Source: Natronomonas gomsonensis (GTDB taxonomy: Archaea; Halobacteriota; Halobacteria; Halobacteriales; Haloarculaceae). From it: DNA of 64,000 nucleotides. The notes under the pieces were generated by a model. It was given only the letters and a program-made list of their open reading frames with translations, was not told the origin of the DNA and made no database searches. The position numbers were made by a program, and so were the translations under genes. The number at the start of each line of letters is the position of its first letter. The stretch's first letter is position 1. The stretch is from positions 992,001-1,056,000 of the forward strand of contig NZ_JACAWU010000002.1 in the NCBI RefSeq assembly GCF_013391635.1, read 5' to 3'. This document shows positions 8,138 to 17,684 of the stretch, one piece after another.

Positions 8138-9202
8138 TTAGTCCGCGTTCGGCGTCGGCGCGTCCTCGGTCAGCGCGAGCACGTCGTCGAAGAAGTCGAG
8201 CGTGTCGTTGGGACCGGGGTTCGCTTCGGGGTGATACTGACGCGTGATGATATCCAGTTCGTCGCTCTCGAGGCCTTCGGGGGTGTCGTCGTTGACGTTG
8301 ATTTGCGTGACTTCGAGCTGGCCGGGTTCGGAGACGGTGTAGCCGTGGTTCTGTGTCGTCATGACGACTTTCTTCGAGCGGAGGTCCTGAACCGGCTGGT
8401 TGACGCCGCGGTGGCCGAACTCCATCTTCTCGGTTTCGCCGCCGAGGGCTTCGGCGATGACCTGCTGGCCGAGACAGATGCCCGCAAGCGGCAACTCGCC
8501 GACATACTCGTCGACGAGGGCGGCGGCGGCCTCGAAGTTCTTGGGGTCGCCGGGACCGTTGGAGATGAACAACACGTCGGGGTCGACCGACGCCACGTCG
8601 GCGGCTGTCGCGTCGTACGGCAGAATTTCGACCGTCGCGTTCCGTTCGACGAGTGATTCGGTGATAGAACCCTTCGCGCCGCAGTCGATGAGCGCGACGG
8701 TGGGGCCGTCCCCATCGGCGTTGTGTGTGAGTCGCTCGTCGGTGGACACCTGTGCGCCGATGTCGGTGTGCTCGCTCATGCCCTTGCAGTCGGCGAGTTC
8801 TTCCTTGGCGGCCTCGGGAGTCGCCTCGGGGCCGGCGGCGATGCCGCACTTCATCGCCCCGCCTTCCCGGATGCCCGTCACGAGGTCGCGGGTGTCGAGG
8901 TGGTCGACGGCGGGGACGCCCTCGCTTTCGAGCCACTCGGCGACGTCCTCGGTGAGCTCGCGAGCGACGACGGCGCGGGGGTGGACGCGGTCGGACTCGA
9001 AGCGCTCCTCTCGGACGCCGTAGTTGCCGATGAGTGGGTACGAGAACGTCAGCACCTGTTCTTCGTAACTCGGGTCGGTGAGCGACTCCTCGTAGCCGGT
9101 GTAGGCTGTCGTAAACACCAGTTCACCACGACTGCGGCCGGGAGCGCGAGCGCGTGCCTCCACGACACGCCCGCTTTCCAGCGCCACGTAGGCATCCGTC
9201 AT
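8138..9202 (-). CDS. carA: Carbamoyl-phosphate synthase small (glutaminase) subunit
   Basis: Hydrolyses glutamine and passes ammonia to CarB for carbamoyl phosphate, the precursor of arginine and pyrimidines. 354 residues from the ATG at 9202. The N-terminal CPSase domain (TTAYTGYEESLTDPSY) is followed by a class I glutamine amidotransferase domain with the nucleophile Cys243 in GICLGQQ and a late HPEANPGP motif carrying the catalytic His/Glu pair. carB is not adjacent but 26 kb away. A TATA-like element near 9227-9236 gives a leaderless start, and the palindrome at 9254-9268 lies just upstream. It is divergent from an Lrp/AsnC gene, probably its regulator. Confidence 0.96.
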   Translation of the reverse strand: MTDAYVALESGRVVEARARAPGRSRGELVFTTAYTGYEESLTDPSYEEQVLTFSYPLIGNYGVREERFESDRVHPRAVVARELTEDVAEWLESEGVPAVDHLDTRDLVTGIREGGAMKCGIAAGPEATPEAAKEELADCKGMSEHTDIGAQVSTDERLTHNADGDGPTVALIDCGAKGSITESLVERNATVEILPYDATAADVASVDPDVLFISNGPGDPKNFEAAAALVDEYVGELPLAGICLGQQVIAEALGGETEKMEFGHRGVNQPVQDLRSKKVVMTTQNHGYTVSEPGQLEVTQINVNDDTPEGLESDELDIITRQYHPEANPGPNDTLDFFDDVLALTEDAPTPNAD

Positions 9203-9253
9203 TACGAGATGCGTATGAAGCACCCCCAAATAACGCTTGTGTTCGAAGATTCG

Positions 9254-9268
9254 TTACGAAATTCGTAA
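9254..9268. promoter_or_regulatory. Palindromic operator between carA and the Lrp gene
   Basis: A perfect inverted repeat TTACGAA-A-TTCGTAA in the carA-lrp intergenic region. It lies about 20 bp upstream of the carA TATA element and close to where the promoter of the Lrp gene should be, so it could control both and give autoregulation. An almost identical 19-nt element lies upstream of carB (16 of 19 positions match). Confidence 0.65.
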
Positions 9269-9304
9269 TCGGTAAGTGGGGGCAGTCTGAATCGTCACAT
9301 CTCA

Positions 9305-9718
9305 ATGGACGACCTCGACCGTCAAATACTCGCCATCCTCCGGCGGGACTCCCGAACCCCCTACACGGAGATCGCCGACCGCGTCGGGACCAGCGAGGGG
9401 ACCGTCCGAAACCGCGTCGAGCGACTGCTCGAAGACGGCGTCATCGAACGGTTCACCATCGCCACCCGGACCGGCAACGTCAAGGCGATGATAGAGGTCG
9501 GCGTCGCCGTCGACGTCGACACCGGCGGCATCTCCGAGTCCATCGCCGACTGGACCGAGGTCGACTTCGTCTGGCAGGTCTCCGGCGAGGAGGACATCGT
9601 CGTCGTCGTCGACACCGCCGACACGGGGACGTTGAACGACCTCATCACCCGAGCGCGGGAACTCGACGAAGTCGTCTCCACGAAGACGCGGCTCATCCTC
9701 GACGAGAAGTTGGGATAG
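9305..9718 (+). CDS. Lrp/AsnC-family transcriptional regulator
   Basis: 137 residues. The N-terminal winged helix-turn-helix (about 1-55: LDRQILAILRRDSR, then YTEIADRVGTSEGTVRNRVERL) is followed by a RAM (ACT-like) ligand-binding domain with a typical ferredoxin-like strand pattern. Lrp/AsnC proteins form dimers to octamers and sense amino acids. Here the gene is divergent from carA, and a 15-bp palindrome lies between them; the same sequence precedes carB. I infer control of carbamoyl-phosphate synthesis and of itself, with an amino acid such as Gln or Arg as possible ligand. Confidence 0.9.
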   Translation: MDDLDRQILAILRRDSRTPYTEIADRVGTSEGTVRNRVERLLEDGVIERFTIATRTGNVKAMIEVGVAVDVDTGGISESIADWTEVDFVWQVSGEEDIVVVVDTADTGTLNDLITRARELDEVVSTKTRLILDEKLG

Positions 9719-9731
9719 CGTCTCGGTCGAG

Positions 9732-10595
9732 CTACCGATTGTCGAGGTAGTGCAGCACGCCGGCTACGTCCCGCTGGATGGTTGGACTCAGCCAGCGGTC
9801 GTCAAGGGATTCGACGATAGCGCCGATGTCGTCGTCGTGCTCGCGGCGGCGTTCTGCGAGGAGGTCGACCCACTCCGGGAGCATCGCCTCGTAGCGGTCC
9901 AGTTCGCCGACGGCGTCGTCCCCTCCCGGTCCGACGTGGCCGTAGAAGTTCTTCTCGGGCTCGAACTCGCGGAGTCGAGCAACGGTTTCGAGGTTGGCTT
10001 CCAGGTCGAACCCCGGCGGTGGCGTCGTCGGACGCATCTCGCCGGCGAGATGCATTCCCGCCGAGTCGATGGAGAACAACCCCCCTGTTGCGGAGTCGTA
10101 GGCGGCGAAGTGATGCGGCGCGTGGCCGGGCGCGTCGACGAGTTCGAGTTCGCGGTCGCCGAGGTCGACCGACTCGCCGCCAGCGATAGAGCGACAGCGC
10201 TCCTCGGGGAGCAATTTCGGCTCCCCGTAGGCGTTCTCGGTGCCCATCGCCCGGTCGACGCTGCGTTTCAGCCGGTCCAACTGCTCGGGGTCGGTGACGT
10301 AGGGTAACCCTTTCTCGTGGACGTGGAAGGTCGCGTTCGGCAGGTCGTCGGCGAGATGACCCGCTCCGCCCGCGTGGTCGAGGTGGACGTGCGTGACGAG
10401 GACGTGTTCGACCGCTTCCGGCGCGATGTCGACTTCGTGCAGGGCGTCGTGAATCCGGTCGATGGAGTTCGCCGAACCGGTATCGACGATTGTCGGGTTC
10501 GGCGCGTCGATGAGATACAGGGTGAGCGCACCGGGCGTCCCCATCAGATGTGGGTCGACGGTGTAGATGTCGTCGAGTGCGTGTGTGACCGTCAC
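9732..10595 (-). CDS. MBL-fold metallo-hydrolase
   Basis: 287 residues from a GTG at 10595, starting VTVTHALDDIYTVD. The metallo-beta-lactamase signature HVHLDHAGG (HxHxDH) binds two metal ions, and further ligands are supplied by the later APGHAPHH, an Asp in FSIDSAG and the GHVGPGG histidine. Most similar in outline to general glyoxalase-II-like or hydroxyacyl-hydrolase members; the substrate is unknown. The frame stays open another 780 nt upstream, but that part lies antisense to the phosphatase gene and is a high-GC artefact. The gene is divergent from the phosphatase, with about 54 bp between them. Confidence 0.85.
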   Translation of the reverse strand: MTVTHALDDIYTVDPHLMGTPGALTLYLIDAPNPTIVDTGSANSIDRIHDALHEVDIAPEAVEHVLVTHVHLDHAGGAGHLADDLPNATFHVHEKGLPYVTDPEQLDRLKRSVDRAMGTENAYGEPKLLPEERCRSIAGGESVDLGDRELELVDAPGHAPHHFAAYDSATGGLFSIDSAGMHLAGEMRPTTPPPGFDLEANLETVARLREFEPEKNFYGHVGPGGDDAVGELDRYEAMLPEWVDLLAERRREHDDDIGAIVESLDDRWLSPTIQRDVAGVLHYLDNR

Positions 10596-10649
10596 GTACC
10601 GCCGTACGGAAGGGGGTGGCTTGATACCTGCGGCGTCCCGAACCCCGAT

Positions 10650-11330
10650 ATGGTGCCGCCGCTGGCCGCCGACATCGACGGAACGCTCACCCGGCCGGAC
10701 AAGTCCATCGACCCCCGCGTCTTCGACGCCATCCGGGCGTGGGACGCCCCCGTCGTCATCGCCACCGGGAAGTCCTTTCCCTATCCGGTCGGCCTCTGTG
10801 AGTTCCTCGGCGTTCCGCTGAACGTCATCGCCGAGAACGGCGGCGCAGTGTACATCGAGGAGGCAGGCGAGGTGGTGTACAACGGCGACCCCGAAGGTGC
10901 CGAGGCCGTCGCGGCCGACTACCTCGAAGCGGGCTACGACCTCGGATGGGGAGCCGTCGACATGGTGAACCGCTGGCGGGAGACCGAACTCGCGGTCTCT
11001 CGGGAGCGACCGCTGGAGCCACTGGAGCGCATCGCCGCCGACCACGAGATGGACGTGGTCGATACGGGCTACGCCTACCACGTCAAATCGCCCGAGGTCG
11101 ACAAGGGTGAAGGGCTGAAGACCGCTGCGCGGTTGCTCGACTGTGCCCCGGAGGAGTTCGTCGCCGTCGGGGATTCCGAAAACGACGCCGAGGTGTTCGG
11201 CGTCGCCGGGACGGCCTACGCCGTCGCAAACGCCGACGACCACGCTCTTTCGGCCGCCGACGTGGTCACTGAGGGCGCCTTTGCGGACGGATTCCTGGAG
11301 GCCCTGGAGTCGATTCGAACCGAGTGGTGA
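10650..11330 (+). CDS. Archaeal phosphoglycolate phosphatase (HAD superfamily, Cof-like)
   Basis: 226 residues from the ATG at 10650. HAD motif I is AADIDGTLT (nucleophile Asp), motif II is VVIATGK, and motifs III-IV are the conserved Lys in KGEGLKTAA and AVGDSENDAEVF. The length and the type IIB cap fit the archaeal phosphoglycolate phosphatase/sucrose-phosphatase-like family, which removes phosphoglycolate arising from DNA repair or oxygenase side reactions. The longer frame to 10317 is rejected because it overlaps the divergent MBL gene. Confidence 0.85.
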   Translation: MVPPLAADIDGTLTRPDKSIDPRVFDAIRAWDAPVVIATGKSFPYPVGLCEFLGVPLNVIAENGGAVYIEEAGEVVYNGDPEGAEAVAADYLEAGYDLGWGAVDMVNRWRETELAVSRERPLEPLERIAADHEMDVVDTGYAYHVKSPEVDKGEGLKTAARLLDCAPEEFVAVGDSENDAEVFGVAGTAYAVANADDHALSAADVVTEGAFADGFLEALESIRTEW

Positions 11331-11461
11331 CCCCCCGACACTCGTTCGTACCGCTCCTGAGACGTACGGTCCCAAAACACCACAGAAAGTCGCATCAAAC
11401 GGTCGTTTCTGCCTATTTTCCGGGGAAAGCTTTTGGCTGTGTGGTTGTTACCGTCGCTCAC

Positions 11462-13081
11462 ATGAGCGCCGACCGGGCCGCACTCCAGCGCGCCCTCGAA
11501 CGGGGCGAACGAGAGGGCGGCAGCGTCGAGTTCAAAGAACGGCTCACTCGCTCGGTTCACCTCGCAGACGGGCGATTGGAATCACTCGCTGCGCAGCTGC
11601 GCCACCGCGTGCTGTCGGGTGACGGCGAGGCCACCTACGTCGTCGGCGTCACCGACGACGGGGGCATCGCCGGCATCTCGCCGGAGGCCTTCTCCGAGTC
11701 GATGGACGTACTGTCGCTGCTCGCCGAGGAGGCGGGCGCCCACATCGACGACGTACAGACGTGGGGCATCGGCGAGGGTATCGTCGGCGTCGCCACCCTA
11801 CAGGAGGGCGCCGTCCTCGATGTCGACGACGACCACATCGTTGTCGGCACCGCCGGCCACGTCGACCACGGCAAGTCGACGCTCGTCGGCTCGCTCGTCA
11901 CGGGCGACCACGACGACGGACAGGGCGGGACCCGCGGCTTCCTCGACGTCCAGCCCCACGAGGTCGACCGGGGGCTGTCGGCCGACCTCTCCTACGGCGT
12001 CTACGGCTTCGACGACGAGGGACCGGTCCGGATGGACAACCCTCACCGGAAGTCCGACCGCGCCCGCGTCGTCGAGGAGGCCGACCGCCTCGTCTCCTTC
12101 GTCGACACCGTCGGCCACGAACCGTGGCTCCGGACGACGATTCGCGGCCTCGTCGGCCAGAAACTCGACTACGGCCTGCTCGTCGTCGCCGCCGACGACG
12201 GCCCGACGAAGACGACTCGAGAACACCTCGGCATCCTGCTTGCGACCGAACTCCCGACCATCGTCGCCATCACGAAGGCGGATATGGTCTCCGAGGAGCG
12301 CGTCAGCGAGGTCGAACGCGAGGTCGAGCGCCTGCTCCGGAACGCCGACAAGACGCCGCTGTCGGTCGACCGCCACGGCGTCGAGGCCGCAATCGAGGAG
12401 ATTAACGAACAGGTCGTTCCCGTCCTCTCGACGTCCGCGGTGACGATGGAGGGCCTACCAGTCCTCGACGAACTGTTCGAGCATCTCCCGAAGACGAGCG
12501 CCACCGAGGGCGACTTCTCGATGTACATCGACCGCACCTACAACGTCACCGGCGTCGGTGCCGTCGCCTCCGGGACTGTCCGTTCGGGCAGCGTCGAGGC
12601 CGGCGACGAGTTACTCGTCGGGCCGCTCGCGGACGGCGCCTTCCGGGCGGTCGAGGTCCGCTCCATCGAGATGCACTACCACCGCGTCGACGAGGCTTCC
12701 GCGGGCCGAATCGTCGGCATCGCCCTGAAGGGAATCAGTGAGGCCGACCTCGAACGCGGGATGGTGCTGCTTCCCCGAGACGCCGACCCCGACCCCGTCC
12801 GGGAGTTCGAAGCCGAGGTGATGGTCCTCAATCATCCGACTCGCATCGACGACGGCTACGAACCCGTCGTCCACCTCGAAACGGTCTCCGAGACCGTCTC
12901 GATTCACCCCGAAGGCGGGCAGTTGCTCCCCGGCGACACCGGCCGCGCACACATCCGATTCAAGTTCCGGCCCTACATGGTCGAGGAGGGCCAGCGGTTC
13001 GTCTTCCGGGAAGGCAGTTCGAAGGGCGTCGGGACGGTCACCGACGTATCGGTCGACGGCAACCGGACGGAAGACTCCTAA
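11462..13081 (+). CDS. GTPBP1-like translational GTPase (EF-Tu superfamily)
   Basis: 539 residues from the ATG at 11462. An N-terminal domain of about 130 residues (SVEFKERLTRSVHL) precedes the G domain: G1 GHVDHGKST (Lys138), G3 DTVGHE and G4 TKAD, where Thr replaces the usual Asn. Beta-barrel domains II and III follow, as in EF-Tu and the eukaryotic GTPBP1/2 proteins, which act in ribosome-associated quality control and mRNA turnover. The haloarchaeal role is not known to me. The spacing to the next gene is short (23 nt), so the M48 protease gene may be cotranscribed. Confidence 0.88.
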   Translation: MSADRAALQRALERGEREGGSVEFKERLTRSVHLADGRLESLAAQLRHRVLSGDGEATYVVGVTDDGGIAGISPEAFSESMDVLSLLAEEAGAHIDDVQTWGIGEGIVGVATLQEGAVLDVDDDHIVVGTAGHVDHGKSTLVGSLVTGDHDDGQGGTRGFLDVQPHEVDRGLSADLSYGVYGFDDEGPVRMDNPHRKSDRARVVEEADRLVSFVDTVGHEPWLRTTIRGLVGQKLDYGLLVVAADDGPTKTTREHLGILLATELPTIVAITKADMVSEERVSEVEREVERLLRNADKTPLSVDRHGVEAAIEEINEQVVPVLSTSAVTMEGLPVLDELFEHLPKTSATEGDFSMYIDRTYNVTGVGAVASGTVRSGSVEAGDELLVGPLADGAFRAVEVRSIEMHYHRVDEASAGRIVGIALKGISEADLERGMVLLPRDADPDPVREFEAEVMVLNHPTRIDDGYEPVVHLETVSETVSIHPEGGQLLPGDTGRAHIRFKFRPYMVEEGQRFVFREGSSKGVGTVTDVSVDGNRTEDS

Positions 13082-13104
13082 CGCGGCCACCCGTTTTATC
13101 CGGC

Positions 13105-14055
13105 ATGGGACGGCTCCGTCTTCGGTTCCTGATGGCACTCGTCGGCGTGACGCTTCTCGCCGGCTATCTGCTGGCCGCACTCGCCGGCTATCAGTTGCTC
13201 ACGGTGGTGTGGGAGCTCCGTCCCGACCCCGTACGCGCCGTCGCATACTTCGTCGTCGCCACGCTCGTCGTCGGCTATCTGAGCTACCGACTCGGCACCG
13301 AGGCGCTGCTGTCGGAACTCGATACCAGAGAACTCACCGAGGCCGAGGCGCCGTGGCTCTACGCCCGTGTCGACGCTCTCCGGCGAGACATCGGCGTCGG
13401 CGACGTGACGATGTACACCGCCCGGATGGACGCCCCGAACGCCTTCGCGCTCGGTACCGCTCGTGGCGGTTCGCTCGTCATCGATTACGGCCTGTTCAGG
13501 ATACTGACTGCCGAGGAACTGGAGGCCGTCCTCGCCCACGAACTCGCCCACCTGGAGAGCCGCGACGGGCTGATTCAGACGCTCGGTTACACGCAAGTCC
13601 GAACCGTCGGAGGCGTCCTGTATCTCGCGTTACTGCCGGTCGGCCTCCTCGTCGGTGGCGTCCTCCGGGCGCTCTCGTGGCTGCGCGGCGAAACGCCCAG
13701 ACCGTTCTCGGAACACCTCGCAATCGTCCAGTTTCGCGTCGCGCAGTTCGTGGTGCTGTTGCTGTTCGTGCTGACGCTGGCGCTGCGTGCCCATTCCCGT
13801 CGCCGGGAGTACGCCGCCGACGACCGCGCCGTCGAAGCGACCGGAAACCCGATCGCGCTCGCACGGGCACTCGTGAAAATCGAGCGCGCCGCCACGCCGG
13901 GGTGGGGGACGCTGTCGCCGCTGTACATCCACGGAGACGAGGGCGGACTGTTGACGCGACTCCTGGCGACACATCCGCGGATGGAAGAGCGCATCGACCG
14001 ACTCGTTCGAATGGCGACTGCGAACGCCGACGACGGGCGACGGCCGCCCCGGTAG
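13105..14055 (+). CDS. M48-family membrane metalloprotease (HtpX-like)
   Basis: 316 residues. The zinc motif HELAH has His145, Glu146 and His149; a later Glu in SRRREYAADDRAVE is the likely third ligand. Two N-terminal TM segments (LMALVGVTLLAGYLLAALAGY and the following one) and two more between the HELAH site and the third ligand match HtpX topology. HtpX removes damaged membrane proteins, and the active site should face the cytoplasm. The ATG lies 23 nt after the GTPase gene. Confidence 0.9.
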   Translation: MGRLRLRFLMALVGVTLLAGYLLAALAGYQLLTVVWELRPDPVRAVAYFVVATLVVGYLSYRLGTEALLSELDTRELTEAEAPWLYARVDALRRDIGVGDVTMYTARMDAPNAFALGTARGGSLVIDYGLFRILTAEELEAVLAHELAHLESRDGLIQTLGYTQVRTVGGVLYLALLPVGLLVGGVLRALSWLRGETPRPFSEHLAIVQFRVAQFVVLLLFVLTLALRAHSRRREYAADDRAVEATGNPIALARALVKIERAATPGWGTLSPLYIHGDEGGLLTRLLATHPRMEERIDRLVRMATANADDGRRPPR

Positions 14056-14057
14056 GT

Positions 14058-14732
14058 TCACTCGACGCCGAGAAGCGACGGGAGGTCCGACAGCGACGAG
14101 ACGGTGTAATCCGGCTGTGGTTCGGCCGATTCGTCGGTATCCGGCACCCACACCGAACCCACCCCGGCCGCACGGGCGCCCGCAACGTCCGACCCCAGCG
14201 AGTTGCCGACGTGAACCGTCCGCTCGGGTCGCACGTCGAGCGTCGACAGCGCCGCCTCAAACGGTTCGGGACTGGGCTTCGCCGGGGCGTCGTAGCCCGC
14301 ATGGACGATTACGTCGAAGGACTCCGCCAGCCCGAGCGCCTCGAGTTTTCGCCGTTGCATCGACGGCGCGCCGTTCGTGACGACGCCGAGGGGCCACTCC
14401 GACAGCGCCGACAGCGCGTGGTCGACGCCCGGCAGCGGTTCGACGTTGCCGTGGTCGCGCTCGTCGGCGTACACGCGCGCGATTTCCCGGCCGATTGCCG
14501 GGTCGTACCCCTTCTCGTCGGCGATAGTCGCGAAACACCGTTCACGGAGGTCGACCATCGAATCGCTCGAATCGACGAACTCCGGGTAGCGGTCGTGATA
14601 CTCCTCGACGGTGATGAACCGTTCTACGCCCGTCCGCTCGAAGGACGCATCCAGCAGTTCCGCGCCCGACCGACGGTACCGACACAGCGTGTCGTCGACA
14701 TCGAAGAGGACGGCTTCGACCTCCGGTTGCAC
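14058..14732 (-). CDS. HAD-family hydrolase
   Basis: 224 residues from a GTG at 14732. HAD motif I is LFDVDDTLC, motif II is GVVTNGAP, motif III has Lys in PAKPSPEPF and motif IV is VHVGNSLGSDVAGA. The helical cap lies between motifs I and II (type C1), which fits small phosphatases such as phosphoglycolate or haloacid-type enzymes; the substrate is not evident. Convergent with the M48 gene (2 nt between the stops), and 42 nt downstream of the aminotransferase gene on the same strand, so probably cotranscribed with it. Confidence 0.85.
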   Translation of the reverse strand: MQPEVEAVLFDVDDTLCRYRRSGAELLDASFERTGVERFITVEEYHDRYPEFVDSSDSMVDLRERCFATIADEKGYDPAIGREIARVYADERDHGNVEPLPGVDHALSALSEWPLGVVTNGAPSMQRRKLEALGLAESFDVIVHAGYDAPAKPSPEPFEAALSTLDVRPERTVHVGNSLGSDVAGARAAGVGSVWVPDTDESAEPQPDYTVSSLSDLPSLLGVE

Positions 14733-14774
14733 GAATCAGTGTTCGAAGTCGAGCGACAAAAATCGCTCGCGAAC

Positions 14775-15839
14775 TCAGCGGTGGCGATCGAGAAACGCCG
14801 CAAGCCGACCCAAGCCCTCTTCGAGTTCCGCTGTCGGGAGCCCGTAGCCGATGCGGAACCGGTCGGGGTAGCCGAAGGCCTCACCCGGCGCGAGGACGAC
14901 CGACTCCTCCTCGACCAGAGCCCGACAGAACGACTCCCCGCCGGCGAATCCCTCGGGTACCTCGACAAAGGCGTTGACGCCGCAGTCGGATTCCGACCAC
15001 GCGAGGCCACGCTCTTCGAGGAACGCGGCCACGACGGCGCGGTGGTCGGCCGCGAGGTCGCGGTTCTCTTCGAGCAACTCCTCGCGGCGTTCGAAGGCCT
15101 GTTCGGCGACGTGTTGGCCGAAGACCGGCGGCGCGATGGTCGTGTAATCCTTCCAGTTCGCGGCGGCGGCGACGACCTCGGGAGCGGCACACAACCACCC
15201 GAACCGCAACCCTTCGAGCCCGAAGGACTTCGAGACACCTGCCGTCGAGACGCCGTATCGGCCGAAACTCGCGACGGGGGGAAGTGGCTCCTCGGCGAGC
15301 AGTCGGTACACCTCGTCACACAGCAGGTACGTCCCGTTGTCCGCACACGCCTCGTAGATGGCCCGCATCGTCGCCTCGTCGTGGTATCGTCCCGTCGGGT
15401 TGTTCGGGTTGTTGACGACTACGCAGTCGGTATCCGGCCGAATCGCCTCGGCGACGGCATCGGCGTCGAGAGTCCAGTCGGATTCCTCGAGGGGGACTTC
15501 GGTTACATCGGCCAACGTACCGGGCAGCGCCGTCAGCGACCCGTAGGTCGGCGTGACGACGACCGCGTGGTTTTCGACCAACGCGAGAAACGCCAGCAAG
15601 TTCGCCTCCTGTGTCCCGCAGGTGAACAGCGTCTCCTCGGCGCTCCGGCCGTGATGCTCGCCGACGGCGGCGCGAAACTCGGGGTCACCGGCCGTCGGGA
15701 CGACGTAGCCGAGACTGCCGGGGTCGGTGTCGAAGCGACTCGCATCCAGCGGTCTGATGCCGCTTTCGGCGAGCATGATGTCGGCGTCGTATTCGACCTC
15801 CTCGAACCAGCGTTCGAGGGCGAACGGTGGGATTTGCAT
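14775..15839 (-). CDS. PLP-dependent aminotransferase class I/II
   Basis: 354 residues. PLP enzyme of fold type I: the NNPNNPTG motif, the CDEVY Asp that contacts the PLP ring nitrogen, the internal aldimine Lys in GVSKSFGLEGLRFGW, and a C-terminal FRIGYG Arg that binds the substrate carboxylate. It transfers an amino group between an amino acid and a 2-oxo acid; the specificity is unknown. The following HAD gene is 42 nt away on the same strand. A little shorter than aspartate aminotransferases but complete. Confidence 0.9.
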   Translation of the reverse strand: MQIPPFALERWFEEVEYDADIMLAESGIRPLDASRFDTDPGSLGYVVPTAGDPEFRAAVGEHHGRSAEETLFTCGTQEANLLAFLALVENHAVVVTPTYGSLTALPGTLADVTEVPLEESDWTLDADAVAEAIRPDTDCVVVNNPNNPTGRYHDEATMRAIYEACADNGTYLLCDEVYRLLAEEPLPPVASFGRYGVSTAGVSKSFGLEGLRFGWLCAAPEVVAAAANWKDYTTIAPPVFGQHVAEQAFERREELLEENRDLAADHRAVVAAFLEERGLAWSESDCGVNAFVEVPEGFAGGESFCRALVEEESVVLAPGEAFGYPDRFRIGYGLPTAELEEGLGRLAAFLDRHR

Positions 15840-15884
15840 ACCCGGTAGTCGAGTAGAGTAGCCAAAAACGCTCGGTCACGTCCC

Positions 15885-17624
15885 TCAGTCGTCATCCATC
15901 GTCACCGTGACCCGGCCGTGTGCGTCCTCGACGAACACGTCGCTGTCGTCGAGGTCGAAATCATCGAAGTCGGTGTGGCCGTAAGCGTAGCAGTCTTCAC
16001 CGAGACCAAAGACGCCACCGTCACAGACCTCCCACCCCTCCTCCTCGTAGTTGCTGGACGCTAGTATGTCTGCTCCGCTTCCAGAGAGGATTCGGTTCGC
16101 GGCACCGTTCGTCAGTTCGCCTCGGAACAGTCTGTTGCCGTCACCGTCGGTCATCTCAATGAGCGCGGCGTCGTCACCGCTGTCGATATTTTCGTTCCGG
16201 TTGCTGTCGATAAACTGGTACGTGAGGTGGTATCGATAGCTGTCACTCTCTATCCGTAGATTCCCTTGGAGAGTCAGGAAGTCGTCGTCGACGCAGTTGA
16301 TGGCACCGAGGAGTCCACCGAGGAGGCCGCCACCGTCGCCCAAGAGCAGACACTTCTCTTCGCTGTTGGGGACCAACTGCCCCTCCGACAACCTCAGCGA
16401 CTCGATATCACCCATGCCGGGACGGTACTGCCCAGAAGTGTAGGCAGCGAACGTCGGCGCCCCGCCAGCACCGGCACCACCGACGATACGGCTGGTGGTT
16501 TCGTAATCCGGGGAGCCGTCATCGATTTCGGCAGTGACCTCTGTGACGCCGATTTGGGCGTTTCGGATACCGAACGTTGCCTCTCCGTCGTCGTCGGTTG
16601 TGACGGCCGCGGCCGTGAGCGTTCCCGGGCCGGTCCTATCGAGATCCACCGAGGCGCCGGATACCGGATTGCCGTACTCGTCGCGGACCGTCACGGTGAA
16701 CGTCTGTCCGCTGTTGTCAGTCACACCACCTGCTGGTCGCATCGTAACGTACGTGCCGTCGGGCGAAGACGGCTCTTCGAGACTCACTTTCGTCACTCGG
16801 AAGTCGTAACTCTCGACGCTGTCGTTGAGTTCGATTTCGACGGTGTTCACCCTGGCATCACACGGCGGGTCGCTCCCGTCGCCACACGTCACTTCAGTGT
16901 CGTTGACGTTCGGGTTCTCGGCGGCAATCTCGTCCCACGCGGACTCGCTTCGAATCGTCGGGAGATCGATGCTCGCATCGTCTTCGGGTGTCACGGAATT
17001 GTATTCCGAGTTCGTGCTGACCGGTTCCAGCGACACGTCGTGGACGCTGGCCTGTTGGTCCACGTCGCCGTCGAGCAGCACGATGTCGATTTGGTCGCCG
17101 TTGACGACCTCACCGCCGACCGAAGTGGCGTACGACCCGTTTCCGGACTCGTGGACTCCGACGCCGTTCGCCAAGTAGTACGTTTCCTCGGTCCGGATGT
17201 AGTTGTAGGAGGGTTCGAGCGCTAGCAGTCGCGTCTCGAAGGTCCGTTCGGTGCCGTCCCAGTACTGTTTATGCGCAGATTCCAACCCCGCTATTGACAC
17301 CTCGTGTTCGGCAGTCGTCGATAGCCGACTCTTCGGCGGCGGTGCGTTGATTCCCAACGCCCTATCGGGGTAGTCGGGAGCACCCTGAACCGTTTCGGAG
17401 GCGGAGGCGCCGCTGGCCGCCACGTCCATCGTCGTCGACCGCAGTTCCGAAACCTCGCCGTCCAGCGACTGGCTGTAACTCGATTCGACCTCGGCGTTCT
17501 GGTGGGGGACCACGTCGGATTGATAGATTGCAAACGTCGTCATGACGAGGGCGAACATCAGGACGAACCCCAGAACCGCAGAGACACCACGTTGGTCGTC
17601 GACAAACGACCCATCTCCCCTCAT
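15885..17624 (-). CDS. Pilin-like surface protein with an Ig-like (Big-1) domain
   Basis: 579 residues from the ATG at 17624 (a GTG at 17633 is possible). The N-terminus DDQRGVSAVLGFVLMFALVM has the archaeal type IV pilin-like pattern of a charged pre-peptide, then G-V-S and a hydrophobic helix. Near residues 285-365 there is a bacterial Ig-like/invasin (Big-1) type stretch (VTVRDEYGNPVSGASVDL). Six Cys, several in pairs, suggest disulfides outside the cell. The tail is very acidic. Likely a membrane-anchored external protein; its partner is unknown. A strong TATA box lies upstream. Confidence 0.75.
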   Translation of the reverse strand: MRGDGSFVDDQRGVSAVLGFVLMFALVMTTFAIYQSDVVPHQNAEVESSYSQSLDGEVSELRSTTMDVAASGASASETVQGAPDYPDRALGINAPPPKSRLSTTAEHEVSIAGLESAHKQYWDGTERTFETRLLALEPSYNYIRTEETYYLANGVGVHESGNGSYATSVGGEVVNGDQIDIVLLDGDVDQQASVHDVSLEPVSTNSEYNSVTPEDDASIDLPTIRSESAWDEIAAENPNVNDTEVTCGDGSDPPCDARVNTVEIELNDSVESYDFRVTKVSLEEPSSPDGTYVTMRPAGGVTDNSGQTFTVTVRDEYGNPVSGASVDLDRTGPGTLTAAAVTTDDDGEATFGIRNAQIGVTEVTAEIDDGSPDYETTSRIVGGAGAGGAPTFAAYTSGQYRPGMGDIESLRLSEGQLVPNSEEKCLLLGDGGGLLGGLLGAINCVDDDFLTLQGNLRIESDSYRYHLTYQFIDSNRNENIDSGDDAALIEMTDGDGNRLFRGELTNGAANRILSGSGADILASSNYEEEGWEVCDGGVFGLGEDCYAYGHTDFDDFDLDDSDVFVEDAHGRVTVTMDDD

Positions 17625-17684
17625 AGGGTACACGGTTGGCAGGTGACTCCGAAGTTTCTTGTTTCGATTTCCGGTTATAACCCA

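Noticed and set aside
10596..11375. N-terminal extension of the MBL hydrolase to 547 residues
   Set aside because: The extra part is antisense to the phosphoglycolate phosphatase gene and has no hydrolase motif; the GTG at 10595 gives the normal family length.
13209..15848. An 879-codon open frame on the plus strand across the M48, HAD and aminotransferase genes
   Set aside because: It crosses genes of both strands with known motifs, is Arg/Pro-rich, and has no start signal. A high-GC shadow.
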